Source: an uncultured Alphaproteobacteria bacterium
GTDB taxonomy: Bacteria; Pseudomonadota; Alphaproteobacteria; RF32; CAG-239
DNA: 64,000 nt
Reading direction: 5' to 3'
Assembly (NCBI GenBank): GCA_944393665.1
Contig: CALYAX010000010.1
Coordinates: 1 to 64,000, forward strand
The notes below the pieces were generated by a model. It was given only the letters and a program-made list of their open reading frames with translations, was not told the origin of the DNA and did not search any database. Shown piece after piece: positions 9,044 to 18,857 of this stretch. Within the stretch, counting starts at the first letter, position 1. Every line of letters starts with the position of its first letter. The position numbers and the translations under genes are program-made.

Positions 9044-10356
9044 TGATGCTGCCACAAGAAATTATCCGCCTCAAACGTGCCGGACAGACTCTGAGCCAGG
9101 AACAAATTGCCGAATTTATCGCCGGAGTAACTGACGGAACCATTGTCGATGCTCAAATTGCCGCGTTCACCATGGCCGCTTTTTTAAATGGGCTTAATCT
9201 GGAAGAAACCACCGCCTTAACGGAAAATATGCGCGATTCCGGCGATGTGCTGAGCTGGAAAAACCTGAACGGCCCGGTGGTTGACAAACATTCTTCCGGC
9301 GGTGTCGGCGACAAGGTCAGCCTCATGCTGGCACCGATGATTGCAGCCTGCGGCGGTTATGTTCCCATGATCTCGGGACGCGGCCTCGGCCATACCGGCG
9401 GCACGCTGGATAAATTCGATTCGATTCCCGGTTATCAAACCTGTCCGGACAATACCCTTTTCAAAAAAGTCGTCAAACAAGTCGGCTGCGCCATTATCGG
9501 CCAGACCGGAAATCTGGCTCCGGCGGACAAAAGGATTTATGCCGTCCGCGATGTCTGCGGCACCGTTGAATCGGTGGAACTAATCACCGCTTCCATTTTA
9601 TCTAAAAAACTCGCCGCCGGATTAGACTGTCTGGTCATGGACCTCAAATGCGGCAACGGCGCATTTATGGACAGTTTGGAAAACGGCTACAAACTGGCGC
9701 GCTCGATTGTCCGCGTTGCCAATGCCGCCGGGACCAAAACCAAAGCGGTCCTCACCGACATGAATCAGGTTCTCGGCCACTCTGCCGGCAATGCGGTCGA
9801 AGTTCAGGAAGCTGTCGACTACCTCAAAGGAAACAAGGTCGACGCCCGCCTGCACGAAATCACTCTGGAACTCTGCGGCGAATTACTGGTCAGTGCCAAA
9901 CTGGCTCCTGACCTGACAACAGCCAAACACCAGCTGCAAAAAGCGCTCTCTTCCGGTGCCGCTCTGGAAAAATTTGCCGCGATGGTCAAAGCCCTCGGCG
10001 CCCCGGCCGATTTTACCGATCATCCCGAAAAATACCTTCCGCAGGCCCGGATTATCCGCCCGGTTTATCCGCAGCAGGCCGGATTCGTCAGCGCCATGCA
10101 TACCCGCGATATCGGGTTGAGCATTATCGAACTAAAAGGCGGCCGCACCAGTCCGGAACAAAAACTGGACTATGCCACCGGCTATACCGGCTTCTGCCAG
10201 CTCGGCGATTATGTTGATGACCAGCAGCCTTTGGCAGTCATTCATGCCCAGAGCGAGGACGATTATCAGCGCGCCGCCGATTCCCTCCGCCGATTCATAA
10301 CCGTCTGCCCCGGCAAGCCCAAACTTTCCGACCCGGTAATTGATAAAGTGGAATAG
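9043..10356 (+). CDS. deoA: Thymidine (pyrimidine-nucleoside) phosphorylase
   Basis: 437 aa. It converts thymidine or deoxyuridine and phosphate to the base and 2-deoxyribose-1-phosphate. The nucleoside phosphorylase family II signature is present (KHSSGGVGDKVS, about residues 82-93), as is the Gly-rich SGRGLGHTGGTLDK segment. The start overlaps the deoC stop (TAATG). It is the last gene of the operon. No U-tract terminator follows; the next 310 bp hold two large palindromes instead. Confidence 0.95.
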   Translation: MMLPQEIIRLKRAGQTLSQEQIAEFIAGVTDGTIVDAQIAAFTMAAFLNGLNLEETTALTENMRDSGDVLSWKNLNGPVVDKHSSGGVGDKVSLMLAPMIAACGGYVPMISGRGLGHTGGTLDKFDSIPGYQTCPDNTLFKKVVKQVGCAIIGQTGNLAPADKRIYAVRDVCGTVESVELITASILSKKLAAGLDCLVMDLKCGNGAFMDSLENGYKLARSIVRVANAAGTKTKAVLTDMNQVLGHSAGNAVEVQEAVDYLKGNKVDARLHEITLELCGELLVSAKLAPDLTTAKHQLQKALSSGAALEKFAAMVKALGAPADFTDHPEKYLPQARIIRPVYPQQAGFVSAMHTRDIGLSIIELKGGRTSPEQKLDYATGYTGFCQLGDYVDDQQPLAVIHAQSEDDYQRAADSLRRFITVCPGKPKLSDPVIDKVE

Positions 10357-10382
10357 GCAGTGTAATTTTATGTTCTAAAAAC

Positions 10383-10398
10383 GCGACTAATAAAAATT
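10383..10398. repeat. Solitary half-arm of the palindrome family
   Basis: The ten bases GCGACTAATA followed by an A/T stretch match the arm of palindromes A and C (GGGCGACTAATAC) but have no partner arm here. It may be a remnant of an earlier copy. Confidence 0.35.
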
Positions 10399-10400
10399 TA

Positions 10401-10524
10401 AGAAGTCCGATATATGAGGAGAATAATAAGAATTAAGGGCGAAAGTACCGGAATGTACAAATAAGTACATGAGGAAACTTTCGACCCGAAAATTCTGTAT
10501 TAGTCGCCCATAGAGCGGACTTCT
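10401..10524. repeat. Palindrome A (GTAC-apex family)
   Basis: Imperfect palindrome of about 124 bp. The outer stem AGAAGTCCG/CGGACTTCT is perfect. The middle arms (TAATA-GAATT with AATTC-GTATTA) and the inner stem CGAAAGT/ACTTTCG follow. An internal loop ACCGGA/GAGGAA precedes an apical stem ATGTAC/GTACAT with a 6-nt loop (10453-10470). The body is nearly identical to palindrome C near lepA, but the outermost stem differs in sequence while remaining paired. There is no T-run at either end. It lies between convergent deoA and tolB. Confidence 0.75.
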
Positions 10525-10546
10525 CCTATGGTAAGCTTTTGCTTTA

Positions 10547-10673
10547 GTAAAAATGCGATATAAGAGCCTAATAATAAAAAATCAGAAAAATTTCGACAGG
10601 AGTGTACAAAGAAGTACATGACTTAGAAATTTTTCTGATTTTTGTATTAGGAGGCCTTATTGCGCATTTTTAC
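10547..10673. repeat. Palindrome B (GTAC-apex family), at tolB stop codon
   Basis: Nearly perfect arms of about 47 bp, from GTAAAAATGCG at 10547 to its complement ending at 10673. The inner stem is ATCAGAAAAATTTC/GAAATTTTTCTGAT, and the apical stem GTGTAC/GTACAT has loop AAAGAA. On the minus strand the structure begins inside the tolB stop codon (10670-10672). Arm sequence differs from A and C apart from a CTAATAC-like stretch. Confidence 0.8.
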
Positions 10674-11986
10674 GGCAAAAGTGGCGACCAGGCAGGATCC
10701 GACCCATCAGCCGGCGTAATAATCTGCCGTTCGTTATAACCGGTCAGGTCAATTGAATAAAGTTTGACCGGCGCGGAGCTGCGCGAACCGCCTTTCTCCT
10801 GACGAAAATACATCAGGACGCGGCCGTTTGGCGACCAGGTTGGCCCTTCAACCAGATAACCGCTGGCCAGCAGGCGCTCGCCGCTCCCGTCAGGATACAT
10901 CACCCCGATATAAAACTGCCCCCCGGCCATTTTGGTAAAGGCGATATAATCGCCGCGCGGCGACCAGACCGGCGTGGCATAACGCCCGGAACCGAAACTG
11001 ATACGCTGCACATCGCTGCCGTCGGCATTCATCACATACAGCTGCTGGTTACCGCCGCGGTCCGAGTTAAACACGATTTTGCTGCCATCGGGCGAATAGC
11101 TCGGCGAAGTATCAATCGAGCCGCCCCAGGTCAGCTGCTTTTTACCCTTGGTAACCAAATCCATTTCATAAATATTGGTCTTGCCGTTTGAAGCATAACT
11201 CAGCAAAACCTTGGAACTGTCCGGAGAAAACCGCGGCGCAAAAGTCATGCCCGGGAAATTTCCGATGAGATCCTGCTTTCCGGTTTCAATATCCAAAACA
11301 TAAACCTTGGGAATATCGCCGCTGAAAGACATATAGGTAATTTTTTGCAGATTGGGCGAAAAGCGCGGCGTTAAAGCCATTGCCGCCCCCGAAGTCAAAA
11401 ACTTGTGATTCTCGCCGTCCTGATCCATAATCGCCAGCCGCTTAACCCGCCTGGTTGCCGGTCCGGTTTCCGACACATAAACCACCCGGGTGTCAAAATA
11501 CCCTTTTTCTCCGGTCAGGCGTTCATAAATGGCATCTGCCATCACATGCGCCACCCGCCGCCAGTTGTCTTTGGTGGTGGTAAAAGACTGGCCTTTAAGC
11601 TGCTGTTCGGCAAAAGTATCCCACAGGCGGAATTCCACCCGCAAATTTTTTTCATCAATTTCACTGACGCCGCTTTGTACCAAAGCCTGGGCATTAATCG
11701 CTTTCCAGTCGATAAAAGCCGGTTCCTGGTCCATTGATGAAAATTCCTGAATATAACTGTTGGGGTCAATCACCTTAAACAGCCCCGAGCGCTCCAAATC
11801 AGCTTTGACCACTTCAAGGATTTTTCTGCCCTGCTGACCGACAAAAAAGCCCTGATGAACCATTTCCGGCAGCGCAATCGGCATCGGATCGCGCTGGGCT
11901 CCCGTCACGTCAATCTGCAGTTCTGCCCGCGCCGGTGTCGCCAAAAACAAAGCACCGGCCAGAGCCAGCCAATATCTGATTTTCAT
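10670..11986 (-). CDS. tolB: Tol-Pal system protein TolB
   Basis: 438 aa with an N-terminal signal peptide (cleavage probably after TPARA), so periplasmic. An N-terminal TolB domain is followed by a six-bladed beta-propeller of WD40-like PD40 repeats; [21 protein letters not shown] motifs recur. It works with Pal and TolA in outer membrane constriction during division. No tolQRA or pal neighbour is visible in this window. The stop codon lies inside palindrome B. Confidence 0.96.
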   Translation of the reverse strand: MKIRYWLALAGALFLATPARAELQIDVTGAQRDPMPIALPEMVHQGFFVGQQGRKILEVVKADLERSGLFKVIDPNSYIQEFSSMDQEPAFIDWKAINAQALVQSGVSEIDEKNLRVEFRLWDTFAEQQLKGQSFTTTKDNWRRVAHVMADAIYERLTGEKGYFDTRVVYVSETGPATRRVKRLAIMDQDGENHKFLTSGAAMALTPRFSPNLQKITYMSFSGDIPKVYVLDIETGKQDLIGNFPGMTFAPRFSPDSSKVLLSYASNGKTNIYEMDLVTKGKKQLTWGGSIDTSPSYSPDGSKIVFNSDRGGNQQLYVMNADGSDVQRISFGSGRYATPVWSPRGDYIAFTKMAGGQFYIGVMYPDGSGERLLASGYLVEGPTWSPNGRVLMYFRQEKGGSRSSAPVKLYSIDLTGYNERQIITPADGSDPAWSPLLP

Positions 11987-12141
11987 GTTTATTTCCCATA
12001 TAAAAAAGATTAAGTTAAGCCTATACTAACCATATTTTATTAAAATTCAATTAGCAGAGTTCTTTTTCCGCATAGCAATTTGGTATAAAGATTCTGCTTG
12101 ACTAACCCCCTGAATCGGCTACCCTGACTGCGGAGATAAAA

Positions 12142-12600
12142 ATGGAATTGCGTGAATTTAAAGCCGCCCTGAAACCTTATACCGCCCTGCTTGGCTTCGA
12201 TTTCGGAACCAAACGGCTCGGCGTGGCCGTGTCTGATTTGCTGGGACTGGTCGCCACCGCCGACAAAACCATTTTCCGCACCAGCTGGGAAGAAGACCTT
12301 GCCACCATCCGCAAGTTGGTTGAAGAACGCGGCATCGGCGGAATCATTTACGGGCTTCCTCTGCAGATGAACGGAGAAGAGGGCGAAACCGCCGCCGCCG
12401 TCCGCAAATTTGCCGGACAGGTTGCCGCAGAAATTCCCCTCCCTTATGCTTTTTGGGACGAGCGCCTTTCCTCCAAAGCCATGGAAACTTTTTTAATTAA
12501 AGAAGTTGACATGAGCCGGGCTAAACGCAAACAGGTTTTGGACAGTTCTTCCGCCGCCTACATCCTCCAGGGTGCCCTTGACGCCCTGCGCTATTTATAA
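12142..12600 (+). CDS. ruvX: Pre-16S rRNA nuclease / Holliday junction resolvase-like YqgF
   Basis: 152 aa RNase H-fold protein. The motifs are the N-terminal catalytic strand GFDFGTKRLGVAVSD, the GLPLQMNGEEG loop, the DERLSS motif and a C-terminal Asp in QVLDSSSAA. It matures the 5' end of 16S rRNA in bacteria studied. GGAG lies 6 nt before the ATG. It is transcribed divergently from tolB. Confidence 0.93.
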   Translation: MELREFKAALKPYTALLGFDFGTKRLGVAVSDLLGLVATADKTIFRTSWEEDLATIRKLVEERGIGGIIYGLPLQMNGEEGETAAAVRKFAGQVAAEIPLPYAFWDERLSSKAMETFLIKEVDMSRAKRKQVLDSSSAAYILQGALDALRYL

Positions 12601-12668
12601 GAAAAAGCCCACCTCCGCACCATAACATTCGGCCAGCCGCGCCCCTAAGCGACGGAAGCTTAACTTGG

Positions 12669-13394
12669 CTAAACTGATTTTTGGTAAGCGAAGCTCACCG
12701 CTTTCAAAATCTGCAAAAACTTTTCATCTGCCATAAAGCTGAAATCTTCCGGCAGAACATGATCCACCAATTCAGCAACCGGAATATCCCGCTTGACAAA
12801 CTGCGGGGCAAAATGCCGGCAAAAAGCATAAGCAGCGGCTTTAACCGCCTCGTCATCGCGCGTATCATAACCGATAACCGCCAGCAGCCCGCTCAGACTA
12901 TCTTCCGCAACTTTAGCGGCGTTTTTCGGCTGATACCACAGGCCGATCCCCTCTCTCGCCAGCCTTTTCCATGGAAACGCAGCCCCCGGATCCGCTTTGC
13001 GCAACGGGACCACGTCAGAGTGTCCCACCACATTGACGGCCGGAATCTGATATTTGCGAATGAGTTTTTGGCAAAACGGCACCAGCTTTTCAATCTGGCA
13101 GTCGGCAAAAGGCTCCTGCCCCAGCGTCGGATTACAGATTTCAATCCCGATGGAACGGGCGTTAAGACTGCGTTCTTCCCCTCTCCAAAAACCTTTCCCG
13201 GCGTGATAAGCCGATTTTTTCTCGTCAACGGCCTTAATCAAAGTCCCGTCATAATCCAGGATGTAATGACAGCTGCATTTATAATGGCCGAGCCACTTCA
13301 GCAACTCGTCAGCCGCATAAGCGCTGCTGTGCAAAATCAGCATGTCGACCAACACGCCGCGTTCTTCAAAATCCGGCAACAGCTGCTCTTTCAT
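12669..13394 (-). CDS. N-acetylmuramoyl-L-alanine amidase, AmpD-like
   Basis: 241 aa. An amidase_2 domain occupies roughly residues 10-150. Zinc ligands fit His22 and His125 with Asp135; Lys133 keeps the AmpD spacing (HSDVVPLRKADPG). There is no obvious signal peptide, so a cytosolic role in peptidoglycan recycling (anhydro-muropeptide cleavage) is likely. A C-terminal helical extension of about 80 residues is present. The start overlaps the stop of the upstream DjlA-like gene by 4 nt (ATGA), implying translational coupling. Confidence 0.88.
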   Translation of the reverse strand: MKEQLLPDFEERGVLVDMLILHSSAYAADELLKWLGHYKCSCHYILDYDGTLIKAVDEKKSAYHAGKGFWRGEERSLNARSIGIEICNPTLGQEPFADCQIEKLVPFCQKLIRKYQIPAVNVVGHSDVVPLRKADPGAAFPWKRLAREGIGLWYQPKNAAKVAEDSLSGLLAVIGYDTRDDEAVKAAAYAFCRHFAPQFVKRDIPVAELVDHVLPEDFSFMADEKFLQILKAVSFAYQKSV

Positions 13395-14557
13395 AGGATA
13401 CTCCGCGCTTTCATAATGGTTTGATAGGCATTGTTAATTTCCGCCATTTTGCTGGTAGCAGCTTCAATCTCATCGGCGGTTGCCCCGCCGGCCTGCAGAC
13501 GGTCCGGATGATATTGGACAATCAATTCTTTCCATTTGCGTTTAATTTCACAATCGCTGGCATTAACCATAACGCCCAGAATATCATAAAAATCCTGCAG
13601 CGGCGAACTCTTGGCCCTGGGGCGGTAAATTTCCTCTATCACCGCAAAATTGCCTTCCGGCAGTTCAATCAGTGCGGCCACCCGGCGCAGGATTTCCAGC
13701 TCTTCGGCGCCGGGAGCCCCGTCAGCCGCCGCCACCTTAAACAAATTATCCAGCACGCTTTCTTTCAGTTCCAGATTATCGCGGGTCAGGCGGCAGAGCT
13801 GCTCGGCATAGCGCTCATAACCCTTGGCCGATGTCTTGGCCTGATTAAAAATCTTAGCCGCCTTAGAATTTTCCAGTTCTTCGAGGGCAAACAAATGTTT
13901 GAAAGTGCGGATTTCATTGGTGCTGACCACGCCGTCAGCTTTCGCAATCTTGGCTGCAAGACCGGCCATCGCCTGAATAAAAGCGGTATGGCGCGCCTCT
14001 TTGGAATGCCGCCATAATTTCAGCGGATTAATATGGTACCAAAACCGTTTCATTTTTTGAAAAGGAAATAAATCGGCATTTTCCAAACGATAATAATCGC
14101 CGAAAAATCCGATAATCACACCGGCAAAAAGCAAAATCCGGCTCTGGCAGATAAAACCGATGACGGCACCGGCAATTTTGCCCCAGTTGTTGTCCCATAA
14201 TTCATCAAACTTTTTGCGGAATGCCCTGGCATGGCGCGAGTTGGGTGTGTCAAAAGCAAAATGCCCGATAATAAAAAACAGGATAAATCCGTTCAGCCCC
14301 CACAAAACCGAACCGATAATACTGCCCCAGATTTTGCCCCAGAAATTGCCGTCAATCCGGTTATAATAACGGTAAAACCGATAAGGCAGCATCAGGCGGA
14401 TATTATCATCGGCCAGGCTCAGATAACGCTCCAGAGCCTTAATAACCAGCGTCCGGTCAATCAGCATATGGCCGAACCACATTCCGGCAAAAAAACCGGA
14501 CGCGCCAAACAATCGCAGGCCGATGAGGGCCAAAGTAAATTTTCCGAGCGGGGACAT
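13391..14557 (-). CDS. DjlA-like membrane co-chaperone (TerB and J domains)
   Basis: 388 aa. Hydrophobic segments lie in the N-terminal half (around residues 10-30, 80-105 and 130-150). A TerB-like helical domain covers about 195-300. A C-terminal J domain carries the HPD motif (VQYHPDRL), which stimulates DnaK-type ATPases. The layout resembles DjlA, though with more membrane segments than the E. coli protein. It is translationally coupled to the AmpD-like amidase downstream, a pairing seen in other alphaproteobacteria. Confidence 0.85.
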   Translation of the reverse strand: MSPLGKFTLALIGLRLFGASGFFAGMWFGHMLIDRTLVIKALERYLSLADDNIRLMLPYRFYRYYNRIDGNFWGKIWGSIIGSVLWGLNGFILFFIIGHFAFDTPNSRHARAFRKKFDELWDNNWGKIAGAVIGFICQSRILLFAGVIIGFFGDYYRLENADLFPFQKMKRFWYHINPLKLWRHSKEARHTAFIQAMAGLAAKIAKADGVVSTNEIRTFKHLFALEELENSKAAKIFNQAKTSAKGYERYAEQLCRLTRDNLELKESVLDNLFKVAAADGAPGAEELEILRRVAALIELPEGNFAVIEEIYRPRAKSSPLQDFYDILGVMVNASDCEIKRKWKELIVQYHPDRLQAGGATADEIEAATSKMAEINNAYQTIMKARSIL

Positions 14558-14621
14558 TTATACCGACAGATTTGTTAACAATGCTGCCAGTTTAGCATAA
14601 AACCCCTTCTTGAAAAGCAAA

Positions 14622-15383
14622 TTAAAGAATGATTGTTGATATTTCGGTGGGAAAGTTTTTAGGACCGCCTTTAATCAATCCTCTTAAGGTATTGCGGCGG
14701 AAACTGAAATATTTGCCTTCCAGGGCACAGGTGTCCAGTCCTGAAACCGTCACATTCCTTACCCCCGCCGCCTCGAGCCGGGAGCGGCAAAACCCTTCCA
14801 GGTCAAAATAATAATGCCCTGGTTTTCCGGGTTTGAAATACACCTCAAAATTCCGGTATTTCTCTCCAAATTTCTGATAAAACCCCTTGTCGACTTCATA
14901 AGACGGCTGCCCGATACAAGGCCCTACCGCCGCGGCAATTTTCTCGCGCACCGCCCCTTTTTGCTCCATCAGCTCAACGCAGTTTTCAATCACGCCTTTA
15001 TATGCGCCGCGCCATCCTGCATGCGCCGCGCCGATAATGCCATGCTCATAATCCGCCAGCAAAACCGGCGCGCAGTCTGCCGTGCGGATACACAATACCA
15101 CGCCCGGCCGGTCCGTCACCGCCCCGTCGCATTCAATCTGTTTAAAACTCGGCTCGCTCACATATTTGACAACATTGCTGACATCTTGATTGATAATATG
15201 CAGCCGCTCCCGGGGCAGGCCGTAATACCCTGCTGCAATATCCAGATTGCGCTGCAGGTTTTCCAATTTGTCATCACTGCTGAAATTAACGTTCAGACTG
15301 GAATATATCCCTTCGGAAACGCCGCCTTCCGCACCGAAAAAACAATGTTTCTGCCGCGGCAGATTTGCTGCAAAATAACTCAT
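14622..15383 (-). CDS. pgeF: Peptidoglycan editing factor PgeF (YfiH/DUF152)
   Basis: 253 aa. Family metal-binding residues are visible in RTADCAPVLL and AAHAGWRG. The family removes misincorporated amino acids from peptidoglycan precursors; members also show purine nucleoside phosphorylase or deaminase activity. The start overlaps the stop of deoB (ATGA), so the two are coupled. The neighbour suits the nucleoside side-activity, but that is inference. Confidence 0.9.
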   Translation of the reverse strand: MSYFAANLPRQKHCFFGAEGGVSEGIYSSLNVNFSSDDKLENLQRNLDIAAGYYGLPRERLHIINQDVSNVVKYVSEPSFKQIECDGAVTDRPGVVLCIRTADCAPVLLADYEHGIIGAAHAGWRGAYKGVIENCVELMEQKGAVREKIAAAVGPCIGQPSYEVDKGFYQKFGEKYRNFEVYFKPGKPGHYYFDLEGFCRSRLEAAGVRNVTVSGLDTCALEGKYFSFRRNTLRGLIKGGPKNFPTEISTIIL

Positions 15384-16588
15384 AAAAAACTCTTTCCAAA
15401 AACCAGCGGATCAATTTTGAAATAAGACGCGATTGTCTGGCCGATATCAGCATAGGTTTCACGCCGCCCGATATTACCGCCCTTAAGTTTTTTATTTTTG
15501 GAAAACATCAGTACCGGCACCTGTTCGCGGGTATGGTCGGTTCCGCTCCAAACCGGGTCATTTCCGTGGTCGGCAGTAATAAAGACAATATCATCGTCTT
15601 GCAACAGCGGCAAAAGCTCCGGCAGGCGGCGGTCAAACTGCTCCAGACAGGCGGCATACCCCTGGGGATTGCGGCGGTGGCCGTAATACATATCAAAATC
15701 TTCAAAATTCGCAAAAACCAGACTGAAATTCGGAGCCTCTGACACCTCTCGCAAAGTCGCGTTCCACAAATCGTCCAGCCCTGCGGCATGCACCTGTTTG
15801 GTAAAACCGCGGTGCGCAAAAATATCATTGATTGCCCCGATTCCGATAACCGCCGCCCCGGCAGCTTTCAGACGGTCAAGCAAAGTATCCCCGAAAGGCT
15901 GGGCGGTATAATCGCGGCGGTTTTTGGTACGGACAAATTCGCCGGCTTTTTCGCCGACAAACGGCCGGGCAATAATCCGCCCGATGTTATACGGTTTGAC
16001 ATATTCATAGGCCGTTTCACACAGTTTATACAACCGTTCCAGCCCAAAACGCTCTTCATGCGCGGCTATTTGCAGATTGCTGTCGGCGGAGGTATAGAAA
16101 ATCGGCTTGCCGGTTTTGAGATGTTCCTCGCCCAATTCCTGAATAATCACAGTTCCGGAAGCCGCCTTGTTGCCGAGAATGCCCTCTATATCTCCCTCTG
16201 CGCAGATTTGTTTAATCATCTTGGCCGGAAACGACGGGTACTTGGGCGGAAAATGCCCCCAGCCGTTCAGATTAGGCAGCCCCGCCAGCTCCCAGTGCCC
16301 GGAAACCGTGTCTTTATCCATCGAAATCTCGCAGGCATGTCCGTATTTAATCACCGGCAGGGTATCAAAGGCATTGCTTTCCGGCTGTTCGCCGACCGCA
16401 TAACCGATGGCAGAAGTTTCTTTCGCCGCTTCCAGCAATCCGAGCTTGATTAAATTGGGAATTTTTAATCCGCCGTTGGCGACAATAACATGCCCCAGGG
16501 TATTGGCGCCCAAACTGCCGTAAGCTTCCGCATCGGGAGCGCCGCCGATTCCGAATGAATCCATCAGTAAAATGATTGCTCGTGCCAT
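15380..16588 (-). CDS. deoB: Phosphopentomutase
   Basis: 402 aa alkaline-phosphatase superfamily metalloenzyme that interconverts (deoxy)ribose-1-phosphate and 5-phosphate. The N-terminal metal/nucleophile region (LLMDSFGIGGAPDA), the DKDTVSGHWE motif and the C-terminal TADHGNDP and GTDHTRE motifs are present. It links the phosphorylases (punA, deoA) to deoC although it lies 5 kb away on the opposite strand. GAGAGAG lies shortly before the ATG. Confidence 0.96.
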   Translation of the reverse strand: MARAIILLMDSFGIGGAPDAEAYGSLGANTLGHVIVANGGLKIPNLIKLGLLEAAKETSAIGYAVGEQPESNAFDTLPVIKYGHACEISMDKDTVSGHWELAGLPNLNGWGHFPPKYPSFPAKMIKQICAEGDIEGILGNKAASGTVIIQELGEEHLKTGKPIFYTSADSNLQIAAHEERFGLERLYKLCETAYEYVKPYNIGRIIARPFVGEKAGEFVRTKNRRDYTAQPFGDTLLDRLKAAGAAVIGIGAINDIFAHRGFTKQVHAAGLDDLWNATLREVSEAPNFSLVFANFEDFDMYYGHRRNPQGYAACLEQFDRRLPELLPLLQDDDIVFITADHGNDPVWSGTDHTREQVPVLMFSKNKKLKGGNIGRRETYADIGQTIASYFKIDPLVFGKSFL

Positions 16589-16656
16589 ATCTCTCTCCTT
16601 TGCCCCAGCTTAAAAGAGAATGATTAAAAATAGATAAAAAAAACGAATGATACAGC

Positions 16657-16737
16657 AAGACCGCACTAAATCGCTCTGGGTGCCGGAAAAAATACCGCGG
16701 TTGAACAGCATGCGCTGATAGAGTGATTTAGAAAGCG
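16657..16737. repeat. Hairpin F in the lepA-deoB gap
   Basis: Outer arms CTAAATCGCTCT (about 16665) and AGAGTGATTTAG (about 16720) pair with one mismatch, extended by CCGC/GCGG. The inside contains a smaller CAGC/GCTG hairpin. It lacks the GTAC apex of palindromes A-E. On the minus strand a T-run follows about 17 nt later, so it may be a weak terminator or leader structure for deoB. Confidence 0.5.
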
Positions 16738-16769
16738 GGCAAAATTTTAACGCTCAACTGATCATTTAT

Positions 16770-16893
16770 CCGGAGCCGGAGAATGTGGCGAATAATAAGA
16801 ATTAAGGGCGACAGTACCGGAGCGTACATAGAAGTACGTGAGGACACTTTCGACCCGCGAATTCTGTATTAGTCGCCCATTATACGGCTCCGG
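16770..16893. repeat. Palindrome C (GTAC-apex family), adjoining the lepA stop codon
   Basis: The 124-bp imperfect palindrome has outer stem CCGGAGCCG/CGGCTCCGG. The body is nearly the same as palindrome A (TAATA-GAATT arms, inner GGGCGACAGT/ACTTTCGACCC). The apical stem is GCGTAC/GTACGT with loop ATAGAA. Against palindrome A the second apical pair has changed from T-A to C-G, a compensatory change. Its right end, 16893, abuts the lepA stop codon (16894-16896). Confidence 0.8.
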
Positions 16894-18702
16894 CTAGTTG
16901 TCGCCGATACGCAGCGCCTCTATAAATGCACTCTGCGGCACCTCGACCTTGCCGAACTGGCGCATCCGCTGCTTGCCTTTTTTCTGTTTATCCAAAAGTT
17001 TGCGCTTGCGGGTGACGTCGCCGCCGTAACACTTGGCCGTCACATCCTTCCGCAAGGCAGAAATTGTTTCCCGCGCCACAACCCTGCCGCCGATGGTGGC
17101 CTGCAGCGGTATCTTAAACAAATGCCGCGGAATCAAATCTTTTAGGCGTTCGCAAATCTGCCGCCCGCGCGATTCGGCTTCGCTCCGGTGACACATAAAG
17201 GCCAGCGCGTCAACCGGCTCTTCATTAATCAAAATCTGCACTTTCACCAGATCGGCTTCCTCATAGCCGATAAGCTCATAATCAAAACTGGCATAACCGC
17301 TGGTGATTGATTTCAGACGGTCATAAAAATCAAATACGATTTCGTTCAGGGGAATTTTATAAACCACCATCGCGCGGCTGCCCACATAGGTCAGTTCCAC
17401 CTGCTCACCGCGCCGCTCGGTACAAAGCTTGAGCACCGCACCGAGATAAGTATCCGGCACCAAAATCGTGGCCTTGACCATCGGCTCTTCAATAGAACTG
17501 ATCAGCGTCAAATCCGGCATGTCGGCGGGATTATGCAGCAAAATATCCGTTCCGTTGGTTAAATGCAGTTTATAAGCAACTGAAGGCGCCGTTGTAATTA
17601 AATCAAGGTCAAATTCTCGACCCAGACGCTCCTGAATAATTTCCATATGCAGCAGCCCCAAAAAGCCGCAGCGGAAGCCCAAACCCAGCGCCGCCGAGTT
17701 TTCATTCTGATAATCAATACTCGCATCATTAAGTTTTAATTTTGCCAAGGCATCTTTCAAAGCCTCATACTGGCTGGAGTCGACCGGGAAAATTGAACAG
17801 AAAACCACCGGAATAGAAGGTTTAAATCCTTTCAAAGCCTGTGCACAGGGGCGTTTATTGTCCGTAATCGTATCGCCGATTGAACAGTCGCTCACGCTTT
17901 TAATGCTGGCGGTAATAAAACCGACTTCACCGGGATACAAAGCCTCAACATCTGTCATCTTGGGCGAAAAAACACCCACTTTTTCCACCTGGTAAACCGC
18001 ATTATTGCTCATCATGCGGATTTGGGTCTTTTTACGCAGAACACCGTCATGAACCCGGACCAGAATAATAACCCCCAGATAACTGTCATACCAGCTGTCA
18101 ATCAGCAAAGCCTGCAGCGGAGCTTCCTCATCGCCTTTAGGCGCCGGCAGGCGGGTAACGATGGCTTCTAGGAGATGATCAACCCCCAGGCCGGTTTTGC
18201 CGGATGTTTCCACCGCATCGGCCGTATCCAGGCCGATAACGTCTTCAATCTGGTTTTTAACCCGTTCGGGATCCGCCGACGGCAGGTCAACCTTATTCAG
18301 AACCGGAATAATTTCATGATTATTGTCTATTGCCAGATAGACATTGGCCAGCGTCTGTGCCTCCACACCCTGCGTCGCGTCCACCACCAGGATTGACCCC
18401 TCACAGGAGGCCAGCGACCGTGATACTTCGTAGGAAAAATCCACATGGCCCGGCGTATCCATCAGATTCAGCTGATAGGTCCGGCCGTCTTTCGCCTTAT
18501 AGCTCAGCCGCACCGTCTGCGCCTTAATCGTAATGCCGCGCTCGCGTTCGATATCCATATTATCCAGCACCTGCTCGGTCATCTCGCGCTTTTCCAAACC
18601 GCCGCAGGCTTCAATCAAACGGTCGGCCAGCGTTGATTTTCCGTGGTCGATATGGGCGATTATCGCAAAGTTGCGAATTAAACTCAAATCATGGTTGCTC
18701 AT
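16894..18702 (-). CDS. lepA: Elongation factor 4 (LepA)
   Basis: 602 aa translational GTPase. The G domain has [13 protein letters not shown] (P-loop), DTPGHVDF (G3) and NKVD (G4). It is followed by EF-G-like domains and the LepA-specific C-terminal domain. It acts on stalled or mispositioned ribosomes and in initiation. The stop codon is directly followed by palindrome C. Confidence 0.98.
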   Translation of the reverse strand: MSNHDLSLIRNFAIIAHIDHGKSTLADRLIEACGGLEKREMTEQVLDNMDIERERGITIKAQTVRLSYKAKDGRTYQLNLMDTPGHVDFSYEVSRSLASCEGSILVVDATQGVEAQTLANVYLAIDNNHEIIPVLNKVDLPSADPERVKNQIEDVIGLDTADAVETSGKTGLGVDHLLEAIVTRLPAPKGDEEAPLQALLIDSWYDSYLGVIILVRVHDGVLRKKTQIRMMSNNAVYQVEKVGVFSPKMTDVEALYPGEVGFITASIKSVSDCSIGDTITDNKRPCAQALKGFKPSIPVVFCSIFPVDSSQYEALKDALAKLKLNDASIDYQNENSAALGLGFRCGFLGLLHMEIIQERLGREFDLDLITTAPSVAYKLHLTNGTDILLHNPADMPDLTLISSIEEPMVKATILVPDTYLGAVLKLCTERRGEQVELTYVGSRAMVVYKIPLNEIVFDFYDRLKSITSGYASFDYELIGYEEADLVKVQILINEEPVDALAFMCHRSEAESRGRQICERLKDLIPRHLFKIPLQATIGGRVVARETISALRKDVTAKCYGGDVTRKRKLLDKQKKGKQRMRQFGKVEVPQSAFIEALRIGDN

Positions 18703-18798
18703 TTAAACTGATCCTGTCTTAAAACTCATTCAGGTTGAAAATAGCTGATTTTTTTAATTTCGCAACTAATAAATTTGCAGTGCCCCTTTCACATCTTG

Positions 18799-18828
18799 TT
18801 GACGCGACTATATAAATGTGACTATAAT
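18799..18828 (+). promoter_or_regulatory. Candidate sigma70 promoter for the GNAT gene
   Basis: -35 TTGACG (18799-18804), 18-nt spacer, -10 TATAAT (18823-18828), 29 nt before the ATG. Confidence 0.6.
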
Positions 18829-18857
18829 AAAACTATCTACTTAGCCGGAGGTGTATT

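Noticed and set aside
10401..10673. Palindromes A and B as ordinary rho-independent terminators
   Set aside because: The stems are far too long, contain internal loops, and are not followed by T-runs on either strand.
12681..13424. 247-aa plus-strand frame
   Set aside because: It is antisense to the AmpD-like amidase with intact zinc ligands; no ribosome binding site or family.
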